Assembly (NCBI GenBank): GCA_016869375.1
Contig: VGEH01000044.1
Coordinates: 1 to 32,131, forward strand
Source: Alphaproteobacteria bacterium
Lineage (GTDB): Bacteria; Pseudomonadota; Alphaproteobacteria; SHVZ01
Length of the DNA stretch: 32,131 bases
Direction: 5' to 3'
In this document: one piece after another, positions 1 through 6,989 of the stretch
Position numbering within the stretch: the first letter of the stretch is position 1
How the letters are laid out: each line of letters starts with the position of its first letter
The notes under the pieces: model-generated
Told to the model about the DNA's origin: nothing
Seen by the model: the letters and a program-made list of their open reading frames with translations, nothing else
Database searches by the model: none
Translations under genes and position numbers: made by a program

Positions 1-1
1 C

Positions 2-73
2 GTCGATGTCCGCTCCATCCTCGAGCACATCACCGCCTTCACTACGCTGAGCGCACTCGCCCCGGCCAGGTGA
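2..73 (+). CDS. C-terminal end of an unidentified protein (partial)
   Basis: An open frame runs in from the left edge and ends at TGA 71-73, giving 23 residues that begin VDVRSILEHI and end ALAPAR. Codon use is GC-rich like the neighbouring genes. The piece is too short to assign a family. It ends 19 nt before the next start on the same strand, so it could be the last gene of a unit lying to the left. It may also be only a chance open frame. Confidence 0.35.
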   Translation, partial: VDVRSILEHITAFTTLSALAPAR

Positions 74-79
74 GGCTGC

Positions 80-85
80 TAGGCT
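80..85 (+). promoter_or_regulatory. Possible -10 element of a leaderless transcript
   Basis: TAGGCT lies exactly 7 nt before the ATG at 93, and no Shine-Dalgarno separates them. The same spacing recurs in front of other first-in-unit genes in this window. No convincing -35 is seen. Confidence 0.3.
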
Positions 86-92
86 CGCGGGC

Positions 93-608
93 ATGCGTCT
101 GATCGCGGCCCTTCTGGTGCTGCTCGCGCTCCCGGCCTCGGCCGCCGAGCGCTTCACCGGCGACGACGCGTCCATCTCGGCCGGCGCCTATATCGACAAG
201 GCGATCGGCTATCCGAATGACTACACGCCAGGCCGTCTCGCCGTCGACTATATCGGCGTCTATGAAGGCGCCTTCGTCACCCAGGTGCGCTTCACGCCGA
301 GCCGCGGGCACCAGGTGGTGCTCGGCAAGGGCTTCAACGAGCGCAAGACCGACGGTGCCGCCTGCGCCGATTTCCGCATCATCGTCGAGCGCTTCTCGGC
401 CGCCAGCCTCGAGAAGCTCGAGCGCGACAGATCCGGCGTGAAGATGGAAGTATCGAGCGTGGATACGGTGCGCGGCGTGATCTGCCGCCTTACGCCCAGG
501 GATATCTCGGTGGAGATCGCCGAGGTGAAGCTGGCATTGCCGGCCGACCGGGCCGCTTTCGCCAACCCGTTCGCGATCCATCGCGGCGACGTCGGCGGCG
601 GGATCTGA
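93..608 (+). CDS. Small secreted protein of unknown function
   Basis: This 171-residue protein starts with a Sec-type signal peptide: MRLIAALLVLLALPASAA, with likely cleavage after ASA-A near residue 18. The mature part is about 150 residues, mixed alpha/beta in appearance, with two cysteines (in AACADF and VICRL) that could form a disulfide in the periplasm. I recognise no enzyme motif or domain. The ATG is preceded by no Shine-Dalgarno but by a TAGGCT hexamer 7 nt upstream, suggesting a leaderless mRNA. The stop codon lies in the loop of a GC-rich hairpin shared with the convergent carbonic anhydrase gene. Coding potential is good, since the signal peptide and even codon use argue against a shadow frame. 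Function unknown. Confidence 0.75.
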   Translation: MRLIAALLVLLALPASAAERFTGDDASISAGAYIDKAIGYPNDYTPGRLAVDYIGVYEGAFVTQVRFTPSRGHQVVLGKGFNERKTDGAACADFRIIVERFSAASLEKLERDRSGVKMEVSSVDTVRGVICRLTPRDISVEIAEVKLALPADRAAFANPFAIHRGDVGGGI

Positions 609-617
609 CCCGCCGCC
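594..617. terminator. Hairpin between convergent genes, possible bidirectional terminator
   Basis: GGCGGCGGG (594-602) and CCCGCCGCC (609-617) form a perfect 9-bp stem around the 6-nt loop ATCTGA, which contains the TGA stop of the upstream gene. There is no T-tract on either side, so it is not a textbook intrinsic terminator. Confidence 0.4.
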
Positions 618-627
618 GTCATCGGAA

Positions 628-1335
628 CTAAAGCCAGGTGACCTTGCCGGTGGTCACGTCGTGCATGGCGCCAGCGATCTTGACCTCGCCCGCGGCGACG
701 AGATCCTTGATGATCTTGCTGCGCTTCGGAAGGTTCTGCACCTGCAGGCGCACATTGGCCTCGGCGACCTTCTGCACGAGCTCGTCGTTCTTCGAATTGT
801 AGGGTCCGCTGACCTTGCCGGCGGCCTTCATGGCCGGCTCGAAGTTCTTCAGCATGGCGGTCATGTTGCCCGCCTTCACCTTGTCGACCGCGGCCTTGAT
901 GGCGCCGCAGTGATTGTGGCCGAGCACGACGATCGCATGCGCGCCGGCGGCCTTGGTGGCGAATTCGAGGCTGCCGAGATTGTCGACATTGGCGAAGTTG
1001 CCGGCGACGCGGGCGCAGAAGATGTCGCCGATGTCCTGGTCGAAGATGATCTCCGGGACCACGCGGGAGTCGATGCAGCCGAGAATGGCAGCGATGGGAG
1101 CCTGACCTTGAGCCGTGCTCTTCACCTGCGCGATGCGGTCGCAGTTGAATGTCTTGCCGGTCAGCAGGCGCTCATTGCCGGCGCGCAGGAGCGACAAGAC
1201 CTCATCGGGCTTCATGCGCTGCTGGCGGTCTCTCGTGACGGTCGCGCACTCGGCTGCGGTCTGGGCCATGGCGGGAGCGGCCGCGAGGGCGCCGAGACCG
1301 GCGAGGCAGCCGCAGAAGAAGCGTCGCGTGAACAT
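628..1335 (-). CDS. Exported beta-class carbonic anhydrase
   Basis: The 235-residue protein should interconvert CO2 and bicarbonate with a zinc centre. The beta-class ligand set is complete: C87-x-D89-x-R91 in GCIDSRV and H140-x-x-C143 in GHNHCG. The N-terminus MFTRRFFCGC plus a hydrophobic stretch ending AMAQ is a signal peptide. The RR pair suggests Tat export, which would suit a folded zinc enzyme, so it probably acts in the periplasm. The ATG at 1335 was chosen because the signal peptide starts there and AGGGG lies just upstream; the longer open frame back to 1590 runs into the neighbouring gene. It is 50 nt downstream of the epimerase-like gene on the same strand, so it may be read with the sugar-acid operon or have its own promoter. 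Family assignment is firm; export route is inferred. Confidence 0.92.
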   Translation of the reverse strand: MFTRRFFCGCLAGLGALAAAPAMAQTAAECATVTRDRQQRMKPDEVLSLLRAGNERLLTGKTFNCDRIAQVKSTAQGQAPIAAILGCIDSRVVPEIIFDQDIGDIFCARVAGNFANVDNLGSLEFATKAAGAHAIVVLGHNHCGAIKAAVDKVKAGNMTAMLKNFEPAMKAAGKVSGPYNSKNDELVQKVAEANVRLQVQNLPKRSKIIKDLVAAGEVKIAGAMHDVTTGKVTWL

Positions 1336-1385
1336 CGATTTATCCCCTGATTTGTTTGTTATGGCGCCGTCGAGAGGCATTAAGC

Positions 1386-2378
1386 CTACTTCGCTTTCCA
1401 CTTCGTTAAGAGGTCGCGCTCCTTCTCGCGCGTGAGCGCCGTGCCCTTCGGCGGCTCTTTCTCGCCCTTCCACCAGGCGAGCGTATCCCTGGCGGTCTCG
1501 GCGAAGGGACGGTAGCGCAATCCGGCGGCGATCGCCTTGGCGTTCGAGATCGAGGCGAAGAGCGGACGCTTCTCGGACTCCGGCAGCCACAGCGGCATCT
1601 CGGTATAGGGCTTCACGTCGTTGTCGGTGAGCAGCTTCGGCTCGACCCAGGTGAGCGTGGCGGAAGAGCCGATCGCCTTCTGGATCTGGTCCAGCATGTC
1701 GCCCATGCTCATGCGCTCGGCCGGGCCTGTGGCATTGTAGGTGCCGCCGGCCCTCTTCTCGACCATGTCGACGATGAATCGGGCGAGGTCGCGGACATCG
1801 ATGAACTGGACCAGCCGCTCCTTCGGTCCCGGCGCTAGCACCTCGTCGCCTTCATGCAGGCGGGTCGGCCAGTAGGTGAAGCGGTTGGTGTGATCGCCGA
1901 GGCCGACGATCAGGCCCGGGCGGATGATCAGCGTGCCCTCGCCATAGACCGCCTTCGCCGCGTTCTCGGCCAGCACCTTGAGGCCGCCGTAATCCTTGCC
2001 GTCGCGGACCTCGTGGTCCGGCGTGTCGGTGGTGGCGAGGTCGAAGCTCTCGTCGATCGCCGGGCTCGGCCGCCAGTCGGCATAGACCGAGATCGTCGAG
2101 ATGAAGCAGAAATGCGGCACAGTCGGCTTCACCGCCTCGGCGAGCATGCGGACGTGGCGGTGGAAGTAGCCCGAGACGTCGATGCAGGAATCGAACTTCT
2201 TCCCCTTCACCGCAGAGACGTCGACGGTGCGGTCGGCCTGGATGCGCGGAAGGTTCGGGAACAGGCCCTGGCCTGACTGGCCGCGGTTCAGCAGCGTCAC
2301 CTTGTGGCCACGGGCGAGCGCGGTCTCGACGATGTGGCGACCCACGAACTGGGTGCCACCGGCAATCAGCAGGTCCAT
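1386..2378 (-). CDS. NAD(P)-dependent epimerase/dehydratase-like SDR
   Basis: This 330-residue extended short-chain dehydrogenase has the Rossmann glycine motif GGTQFVGRH at residues 7-15, a serine/threonine in ISTISVYAD (93-101) and a YxxxK catalytic pair (Y130, K134). The C-terminal half contains NATGPAERMSMGDML, typical of the nucleotide-sugar epimerase/isoflavone reductase-like branch. The substrate cannot be read from the sequence. It lies 17 nt downstream of glycerate kinase in the sugar-acid operon, so an oxidoreduction or epimerisation of a sugar or sugar acid is a reasonable guess. No signal peptide, so cytoplasmic. The ATG start at 2378 fits the first beta strand MDLLIAGGT with no slack. 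Confidence 0.85.
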   Translation of the reverse strand: MDLLIAGGTQFVGRHIVETALARGHKVTLLNRGQSGQGLFPNLPRIQADRTVDVSAVKGKKFDSCIDVSGYFHRHVRMLAEAVKPTVPHFCFISTISVYADWRPSPAIDESFDLATTDTPDHEVRDGKDYGGLKVLAENAAKAVYGEGTLIIRPGLIVGLGDHTNRFTYWPTRLHEGDEVLAPGPKERLVQFIDVRDLARFIVDMVEKRAGGTYNATGPAERMSMGDMLDQIQKAIGSSATLTWVEPKLLTDNDVKPYTEMPLWLPESEKRPLFASISNAKAIAAGLRYRPFAETARDTLAWWKGEKEPPKGTALTREKERDLLTKWKAK

Positions 2379-2395
2379 CTTGGGAGAGCTCCGGA

Positions 2396-3655
2396 CTAGA
2401 GGATCAGCACGGCGCGGAAGTCGTTGACGTTGGTCAGGGTCGGGCCGGTGACGACGAGATCGCCGAGGCCCGAGAAGAATCCGTAGCCGTCATTGTCGGC
2501 GAGGCGTGCCTTGGCGTCGATGCCTTTCGCCTCGGCGCGGGCCAGCGTGTCGGGCAGCAGGATCGCGCCGGCATTGTCCTCGCTGCCGTCGATGCCGTCG
2601 GTGTCGCCGGCGATGGCGGAGATGCGTCTGTCGCCGCCGAGCGCGACCGCCAGCGCCAGCAGGAACTCGGCATTGCGGCCGCCGCGGCCCTTGCCGCGCA
2701 CGGTCACCGTGGTCTCGCCGCCGGAGAGCAGCACGACCGGGGCCTTCGCCGGCGCGCTGTGCAGTGCGGCCGAGCGGGCGATCCCGGCCATGACCTTGCC
2801 GACCTCGCGCGCCTCGCCTTCGAGCGCATCGCCCAGTATCACCGGCGTCACGCCTTCGGCGCGCGCAACGGCGGCGGCTGCATCGAGCGAGGCGAGCGGG
2901 CGCGCGATCATCGTGTAGCGCGCGCGCTCCAGACGCGGATCGCCGGGCTTCGGGGTCTCGTCCTTCGCCGCGGCGAAGCGGCGCGCGACGCTGTCGGGCG
3001 GAATGATGCCGTACTTCGCCAGGACCTCGGTGGCATCGGCATAAGTGGTGTGATCGGGAACTGTGGGGCCGGAGGCGATGACGCCTGGATCGTCGCCGGG
3101 CACGTCGGAGACGGCGAGCGTCACGACTTCGGCCGGGTAGGCCATGCTCGCGAGCCTGCCGCCCTTGATGCCGGAGAGATGCTTCCTCACCGTGTTCATC
3201 TCGTCGATCGCCGCGCCCGATTTCAGCAGCGCGGAGGTCACCGCCTGCTTGTCCTCGAGCGTGATGCCATAGGCCGGCAGCACCAGCAGCGCCGAGCCGC
3301 CGCCGGAGATCAGCGCGATCACCAGATCGTCGCTGGTCAGGTTCCTGACCGAGTCGAGGATACGCTGCGCCGCGGCGCGGCCCTTGGCGTCGGGGACCGG
3401 ATGCGCGGCCTCGATGACCTCGATGCGCTTGCAGGCAACGCCGTGGCCGTAGCGCGTGACGACGAGACCCGATAGCGGCCCCGGCCAATGATCCTCGACC
3501 GCGCGGGCCATCGAGGCGGCGGCCTTGCCGGCGCCGACGACGATGGTGCGGCCCTTGGGCGGCGGCGGCAGATGGCGCGGCACGGCCTTGGCCGGCTCGG
3601 CCGCGGCGAGCGCGGCATCGAAGAGGCGGCGAAGGAAAGCGCGGGGCTCGATCAT
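2396..3655 (-). CDS. gckA: Glycerate 2-kinase, MOFRL family
   Basis: The predicted 419-residue enzyme phosphorylates D-glycerate to 2-phosphoglycerate with ATP. It has the two-domain layout of this family: an N-terminal DUF4147 domain with VVGAGKAAASMA (residues 39-50, K44) and ISGGGSALL (116-124), then a C-terminal MOFRL domain with LLSGGETTVTVRGKGRGGRNAEF and ITGDTDG-like AIAGDTDGIDGSEDNAGA. Length matches the family. The ATG at 3655 (MIEPRAFLRRLFDAAL) is the expected start; the open frame extends to 3757 but that part overlaps the neighbour and is low-complexity. Some databases call this family hydroxypyruvate reductase (TtuD), a known misannotation. It starts 19 nt after the uronate dehydrogenase stop, which suggests it drains the three-carbon acid produced by that pathway into glycolysis. 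Confidence 0.92.
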   Translation of the reverse strand: MIEPRAFLRRLFDAALAAAEPAKAVPRHLPPPPKGRTIVVGAGKAAASMARAVEDHWPGPLSGLVVTRYGHGVACKRIEVIEAAHPVPDAKGRAAAQRILDSVRNLTSDDLVIALISGGGSALLVLPAYGITLEDKQAVTSALLKSGAAIDEMNTVRKHLSGIKGGRLASMAYPAEVVTLAVSDVPGDDPGVIASGPTVPDHTTYADATEVLAKYGIIPPDSVARRFAAAKDETPKPGDPRLERARYTMIARPLASLDAAAAVARAEGVTPVILGDALEGEAREVGKVMAGIARSAALHSAPAKAPVVLLSGGETTVTVRGKGRGGRNAEFLLALAVALGGDRRISAIAGDTDGIDGSEDNAGAILLPDTLARAEAKGIDAKARLADNDGYGFFSGLGDLVVTGPTLTNVNDFRAVLIL

Positions 3656-3674
3656 CGGCGAAACCGCGCCGAGG

Positions 3675-4475
3675 TCAGCGCTTGACGTAGTCGATGTCGC
3701 AGAAGGGACCGCCCATGAAGCGGGTCGAGGGCAGCTTCTGGTCGCGCTGGTCGCCATGGCTCAGGATCTGTGCCGCGTAGTCCTCGGCATTGTCCTCCGG
3801 CCGGTAGTCGACCTCCGGCACGCCGGCATTGCTCCACCAGCTCCGAGTGTTCTTCGACATGCCGTAGAGCACGGCGAATTTGAGCTTCGGCGCATCCAGG
3901 CAGGCGGTGACCAGCCGGAGGAGATCCGGATAGCTGAGCCAGGTCGAGAGGTGGCGCGGGTCCTTCGGCTCCGGCAGCGCCGAGCCGATGCGAAGGCAGG
4001 CGACCTGCATGTCGAACTTGTCGACATACATGCTGCCCATGTCCTCGCCGAAGGCCTTGGAGATGCCGTAATAGCCGTCCGGCCGCTGCAGCGACTTCTC
4101 GTCCAGCTTCGTCGTCACGTCGTGGAAGCCGATCGCGTGGTTGGACGATGCGAAGATCACGCGCTTCACGCCATGCAGGCGCGCGGCCTCGTAGACATTG
4201 TAGGTGCCGATGATGTTGGCCGGCAGGATCGTCTCCCACTTGGCCTCGATCGAATAGGCGCCGAAATGGATGATCGCCTTCGCACCGGCGACGGCGCGCG
4301 AGACCTGCTCGAAATTCGAGATGTCGGCGACGATGCCTTCCTCGGCCTTGTGCAGCGGCGCCGGGTCGACCTTGTCGGAGACGCGGAGCCGGCCGTACTT
4401 CTCGATGAGGCGCGGGCGCAGCCAGCGGCCGAGGACACCGGCTGCGCCCGTGAGCAGGATGGGCTTCTCGGCCAT
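3675..4475 (-). CDS. udh: NAD-dependent uronate dehydrogenase-like SDR
   Basis: The 266-residue protein resembles hexuronate dehydrogenase, which oxidises D-galacturonate or D-glucuronate at C1 to the aldarolactone using NAD. Visible landmarks: TGAAGVLGRW glycine loop (9-18), DISNFEQV after strand 3, NIIGTYNVYEAARLHGV (87-103), FASSNHAIG (108-116) with the catalytic serine region, and YGISK (Y136, K140). The segments NIIG-YN-YEAAR-HG, FASSNH-IG and RPDG-YG-SK are characteristic of the Agrobacterium-type Udh as I recall it. Length also fits (about 265). Its ATG overlaps the stop of the upstream aldolase-family gene by 1 nt (TGATG), so translation is probably coupled. Assignment to the family is good; the exact uronic acid is not determined. 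Confidence 0.83.
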   Translation of the reverse strand: MAEKPILLTGAAGVLGRWLRPRLIEKYGRLRVSDKVDPAPLHKAEEGIVADISNFEQVSRAVAGAKAIIHFGAYSIEAKWETILPANIIGTYNVYEAARLHGVKRVIFASSNHAIGFHDVTTKLDEKSLQRPDGYYGISKAFGEDMGSMYVDKFDMQVACLRIGSALPEPKDPRHLSTWLSYPDLLRLVTACLDAPKLKFAVLYGMSKNTRSWWSNAGVPEVDYRPEDNAEDYAAQILSHGDQRDQKLPSTRFMGGPFCDIDYVKR

Positions 4476-5410
4476 CAGGCGGCCTTCTGTGTCAGCTGCG
4501 CTTCGACGGCGACGAGGTCGGAAGCGAGCTTCCTGACCGGCGCGTGCAGCGTCTCGGGCAGGTTCGAGAGCAGCGGCAGCATGCGGCCCATATCGGCGAT
4601 GCCGGAGAAGGTGACGGCGTCGTGCAGCACCGGGATGAAGCCGTGCTTCTCGCGGAGGTCCTCGGCGGGCACGAAGATCTGGCGGATGCGCTCGGCCTCG
4701 GCCCAGTCGCTGCGGCGGATCGCGGCCAGCAGCGAATTGCTGGTGCGGGGCGCGATGCAGACGAGGCCCGAGGTGAAGGCGGCGAGCTTGAAGTCCTTCA
4801 GATGCGCGATGGCGGGACGCTCGCCCATGCCGCTGACGATGCGCTCGGTGCCGATCAGCCTGACCAGCTCCTTGAGGAACGCATCCTCGGACGGGTTGGC
4901 CCGCGGTATCGCGTATTTCACGCCGCAGAGCGCGCCGTCCTCGAACAGGCGCGCGACTCCGTCCGGCGTCACCCGGCCTTCGTCCTTGATGTAGAGGATC
5001 AACGGCCGGCCGAAGCGGTCGGCAACGCGCCGCAGGCCAGCGGCGATGCCGTCGATCGAGACCGGCGGCGATTGCGGCAGCACCATCGCGGTCGGGAAGG
5101 CGCGGCTGCGCATGACGTCGACCTGGTCGATCATTTTGCCGTAGTCGGGGCCGATGGACGGGATCATCCAGGTGTCCTCGCCGGCGGTCTCGGCGAGGAA
5201 GTCCAGGATGCCGGCAAGCTCGTAGGATCCCACGTGATAGAAGTTGGCGTTGCCGCCATACATCATCGTGCGGATGCCGCCAGCCTCGATGTGCCGGATC
5301 AGCTTGGCGTTGGCGACGCGGTCGAGGGCAAGGTCGGGCAGGCGCGCCAGCGGGGGCACTGAGAGGACGGTCCGGGCAATATCCTCCGGACGGACGGGCG
5401 AGGTCTTCAT
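4475..5410 (-). CDS. DHDPS/NAL-family aldolase or dehydratase
   Basis: This 311-residue TIM-barrel protein belongs to the dihydrodipicolinate synthase/N-acetylneuraminate lyase superfamily. Y140 in LILYIKDEG and K165 in CGVKYAIPR sit where the family has its catalytic tyrosine and Schiff-base lysine. In a uronate/sugar-acid operon the likely role is cleavage or dehydration/decarboxylation of a 2-keto-3-deoxy (or 5-keto-4-deoxy) sugar acid. True DapA is less likely from the context. Family members such as KdgD make alpha-ketoglutarate semialdehyde, but the downstream glycerate kinase suggests an aldolase releasing pyruvate and a C3 fragment. This is inference. The ATG at 5410 is preferred over an in-frame TTG at 5443: it has AAAGG upstream, and the TTG lies against the proposed -10 element. 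Confidence 0.8.
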   Translation of the reverse strand: MKTSPVRPEDIARTVLSVPPLARLPDLALDRVANAKLIRHIEAGGIRTMMYGGNANFYHVGSYELAGILDFLAETAGEDTWMIPSIGPDYGKMIDQVDVMRSRAFPTAMVLPQSPPVSIDGIAAGLRRVADRFGRPLILYIKDEGRVTPDGVARLFEDGALCGVKYAIPRANPSEDAFLKELVRLIGTERIVSGMGERPAIAHLKDFKLAAFTSGLVCIAPRTSNSLLAAIRRSDWAEAERIRQIFVPAEDLREKHGFIPVLHDAVTFSGIADMGRMLPLLSNLPETLHAPVRKLASDLVAVEAQLTQKAA

Positions 5411-5442
5411 GGCGGCGCCTTTCGCGTGGAAATCCGCCGCCA

Positions 5443-5472
5443 AGGGTAAGGGGAGGGCTCTCCCCTCGTCAA
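5443..5472 (-). promoter_or_regulatory. Promoter with palindromic operator for the sugar-acid operon
   Basis: Read on the minus strand: TTGACG (5472-5467) as -35, an 18-nt spacer (5466-5449), then TACCCT (5448-5443) as -10. The spacer is itself a perfect inverted repeat, AGGGGAG and CTCCCCT around a 4-nt centre. A palindrome filling the whole -35/-10 spacer is where a repressor or MerR-like regulator would bind. It lies 33-62 nt before the ATG of the first operon gene. No regulator gene is visible nearby. Confidence 0.5.
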
Positions 5473-5539
5473 CGAAAGGCCGTGTCCGGCGGCACGATTC
5501 AGATGATGGCGATGGCCGCCGGACTCTGGTCGTGCCGGG

Positions 5540-6016
5540 CTACTCGGAGGCAGCGATGAGGAAGCCGGTTGCCGCGCCGGTGGCGGCGCCGGCCAGGCGC
5601 GGCTCGGTGACGATCCATGACCCGAGCGAGGTGAGGGCGCCGCCGACGGTCGCTCCGATCGTGCCCGTGGTGCCGCCCGTCGCCGCTCCGATCGCATTCA
5701 CGGTGCCGGAGGTCGCCGCTCCGATCGCGTTCACGGCGCCCGTCGCCGCGGCGCCGATCGAATTGACGGCGCCGGCCGCCGCCGTACCGATCGTGCTCGC
5801 CGTGCCGGCGACCGCCGGGGCGATAGTGCCGTAGGTCGCAGCGACAGTCGGCGCCACCAGAGGCACCACGTACGGAAAGGCGACCGCGCCGGCGACGGCT
5901 CCGAGCGCGGTGAAGGCAAGAGTGTAGGTGAGCGGCGAGGTTTCGGCCTTGGCCGGCGAAGCCGTGGCTACGCAAAACAGCAGCGCGCTTACGAGCGCCA
6001 ACCTCTTCATCGACAT
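5540..6016 (-). CDS. Small exported protein with 11-residue Gly/Ala repeats
   Basis: The 158-residue protein has a signal peptide (MSMKRLALVSALLFCVATASPAKA, cleavage near residue 24) and a hydrophobic, Gly/Ala-rich body. Residues about 71-131 are five and a half tandem copies of an 11-residue unit of the form G-x-x-x-x-I-G-x-A-x-x (for example GAVNAIGAATS). Hydrophobic stretches with GxxxG spacing precede (38-63) and follow (142-156) the repeats. It may associate with or insert into a membrane; no enzyme motif exists. GGGGGG lies 4 nt before the ATG at 6016 and 10 nt before the second ATG at 6010 (MKRLAL). The second is equally plausible as start. No family recognised. Confidence 0.7.
   Translation of the reverse strand: MSMKRLALVSALLFCVATASPAKAETSPLTYTLAFTALGAVAGAVAFPYVVPLVAPTVAATYGTIAPAVAGTASTIGTAAAGAVNSIGAAATGAVNAIGAATSGTVNAIGAATGGTTGTIGATVGGALTSLGSWIVTEPRLAGAATGAATGFLIAASE
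5624..5806 (-). repeat. 33-bp in-frame tandem repeat (11-residue unit)
   Basis: About five and a half degenerate 33-bp units lie inside the 5540-6016 gene. They are most alike in the middle copies, where GCGGCGA/C-type third-position changes separate units encoding GAVNSIG, GAVNAIG and GTVNAIG. The period is a multiple of three, so copy-number changes would keep the frame. Confidence 0.75.
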
Positions 6017-6149
6017 CGAGCCCCCCGGCCGAAAGAGTATCGCAGGCGCCGTAAGGCGCTGCAGGATCGAGGATTAAAGTTGCAGGACCATCCCGACCAG
6101 GTCAAACGCCATCAACGGGAAGGTCGCGAGACCGTTCAATCCATAGAAT

Positions 6150-6989
6150 TCAGCCGAATAGCCCGCTCTGTTTCATCCACGCATAAACCGCGTGCTTGTC
6201 CTGTTCTCGCAGGTGGCCCGGGATGAAGACCTGCGCCTGGTGCAGCGGCACCTCGCGGAACGCGTCGCCCTCCCGCCGCATGATCCAGAAGCCGGAGTAG
6301 TCGGCGACCCTGCCGAAGGCTTCCGCGACCGCGAGGGTCACGCCCGGATGCATGCCGCGCCCCTCGGGGTCGACGCAGTAATCCTTGGCGATGTTGGCGC
6401 GGACGAAACTCGCATCGACATCGGCGAGCTGATGCTCGAGGTCGTCGCCGCAGATGAGCCCGCCGTTGCGGACGATCCGCTTGGCCTGGGCGATGTCGTG
6501 GGTCACGTCGGCGTAGTAGTGCGAGCCGTCGATATAGACGATGTCGAACTGGGCGTCGGCGAGGTAGGGCGCGACCTCGTCGAAGCGCCCGCGGATGTGA
6601 TCGACGCGCGCGTGCTTGTCGGCGAAGCCGATGTTGTGGAGGAAGAGGCCATAAATGAGGTCGAGGTCGGTGGCCGCATCCATCGCGCGATAGGCGCCGG
6701 TTGCCGCCGCCAGATCCTCGGCGGCGAGGTAGCGCCCCCATGGATCGATGCAGAGGATGGTTCCATCCCGCTCGAACTTGCCCAGCGCCTCGGCCCAGGT
6801 CAGGACCGAATGGCCGGCCCAGGAGCCGATCTCGACGATGCGGATCGGCGACGGCGCGTCCTTGACGAGGCAGACGGCGCCGGTCTGCCAGACATGCCGG
6901 ATCATGCTGTCCGGCCCCGACTGGATGCTGACCAGCTGCTCGGGAAAGTAGGGTGCGTCGGGGGACAGGCGCCGAAAGACCTCGCGCAT
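6150..6989 (-). CDS. SAM-dependent methyltransferase, Methyltransf_24 type
   Basis: The 279-residue class I methyltransferase carries motif I as VEIGSWAGHSV (residues 52-62), motif II region GTILCIDPWG (76-85) and IVYIDGSHYYADV (150-162), where aspartate-histidine pairs bind metal or the acceptor in this subfamily. The pattern matches Methyltransf_24 enzymes common in polysaccharide and cell-surface gene clusters; the acceptor is unknown. The ATG at 6989 was chosen because it overlaps the upstream psuG stop by 1 nt (TGATG), and residues before it in the longer open frame read as an Arg/Gly-rich shadow of psuG. The neighbouring membrane proteins and other methyltransferases suggest a glycan substrate, not a nucleoside one, despite the coupling to psuG. 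Confidence 0.82.
   Translation of the reverse strand: MREVFRRLSPDAPYFPEQLVSIQSGPDSMIRHVWQTGAVCLVKDAPSPIRIVEIGSWAGHSVLTWAEALGKFERDGTILCIDPWGRYLAAEDLAAATGAYRAMDAATDLDLIYGLFLHNIGFADKHARVDHIRGRFDEVAPYLADAQFDIVYIDGSHYYADVTHDIAQAKRIVRNGGLICGDDLEHQLADVDASFVRANIAKDYCVDPEGRGMHPGVTLAVAEAFGRVADYSGFWIMRREGDAFREVPLHQAQVFIPGHLREQDKHAVYAWMKQSGLFG

Noticed and set aside
5624..5806. CRISPR-like regular repeat
   Set aside because: Units are directly adjacent with no spacers, the period is a multiple of three and lies within a signal-peptide-bearing gene, so it is a protein repeat.
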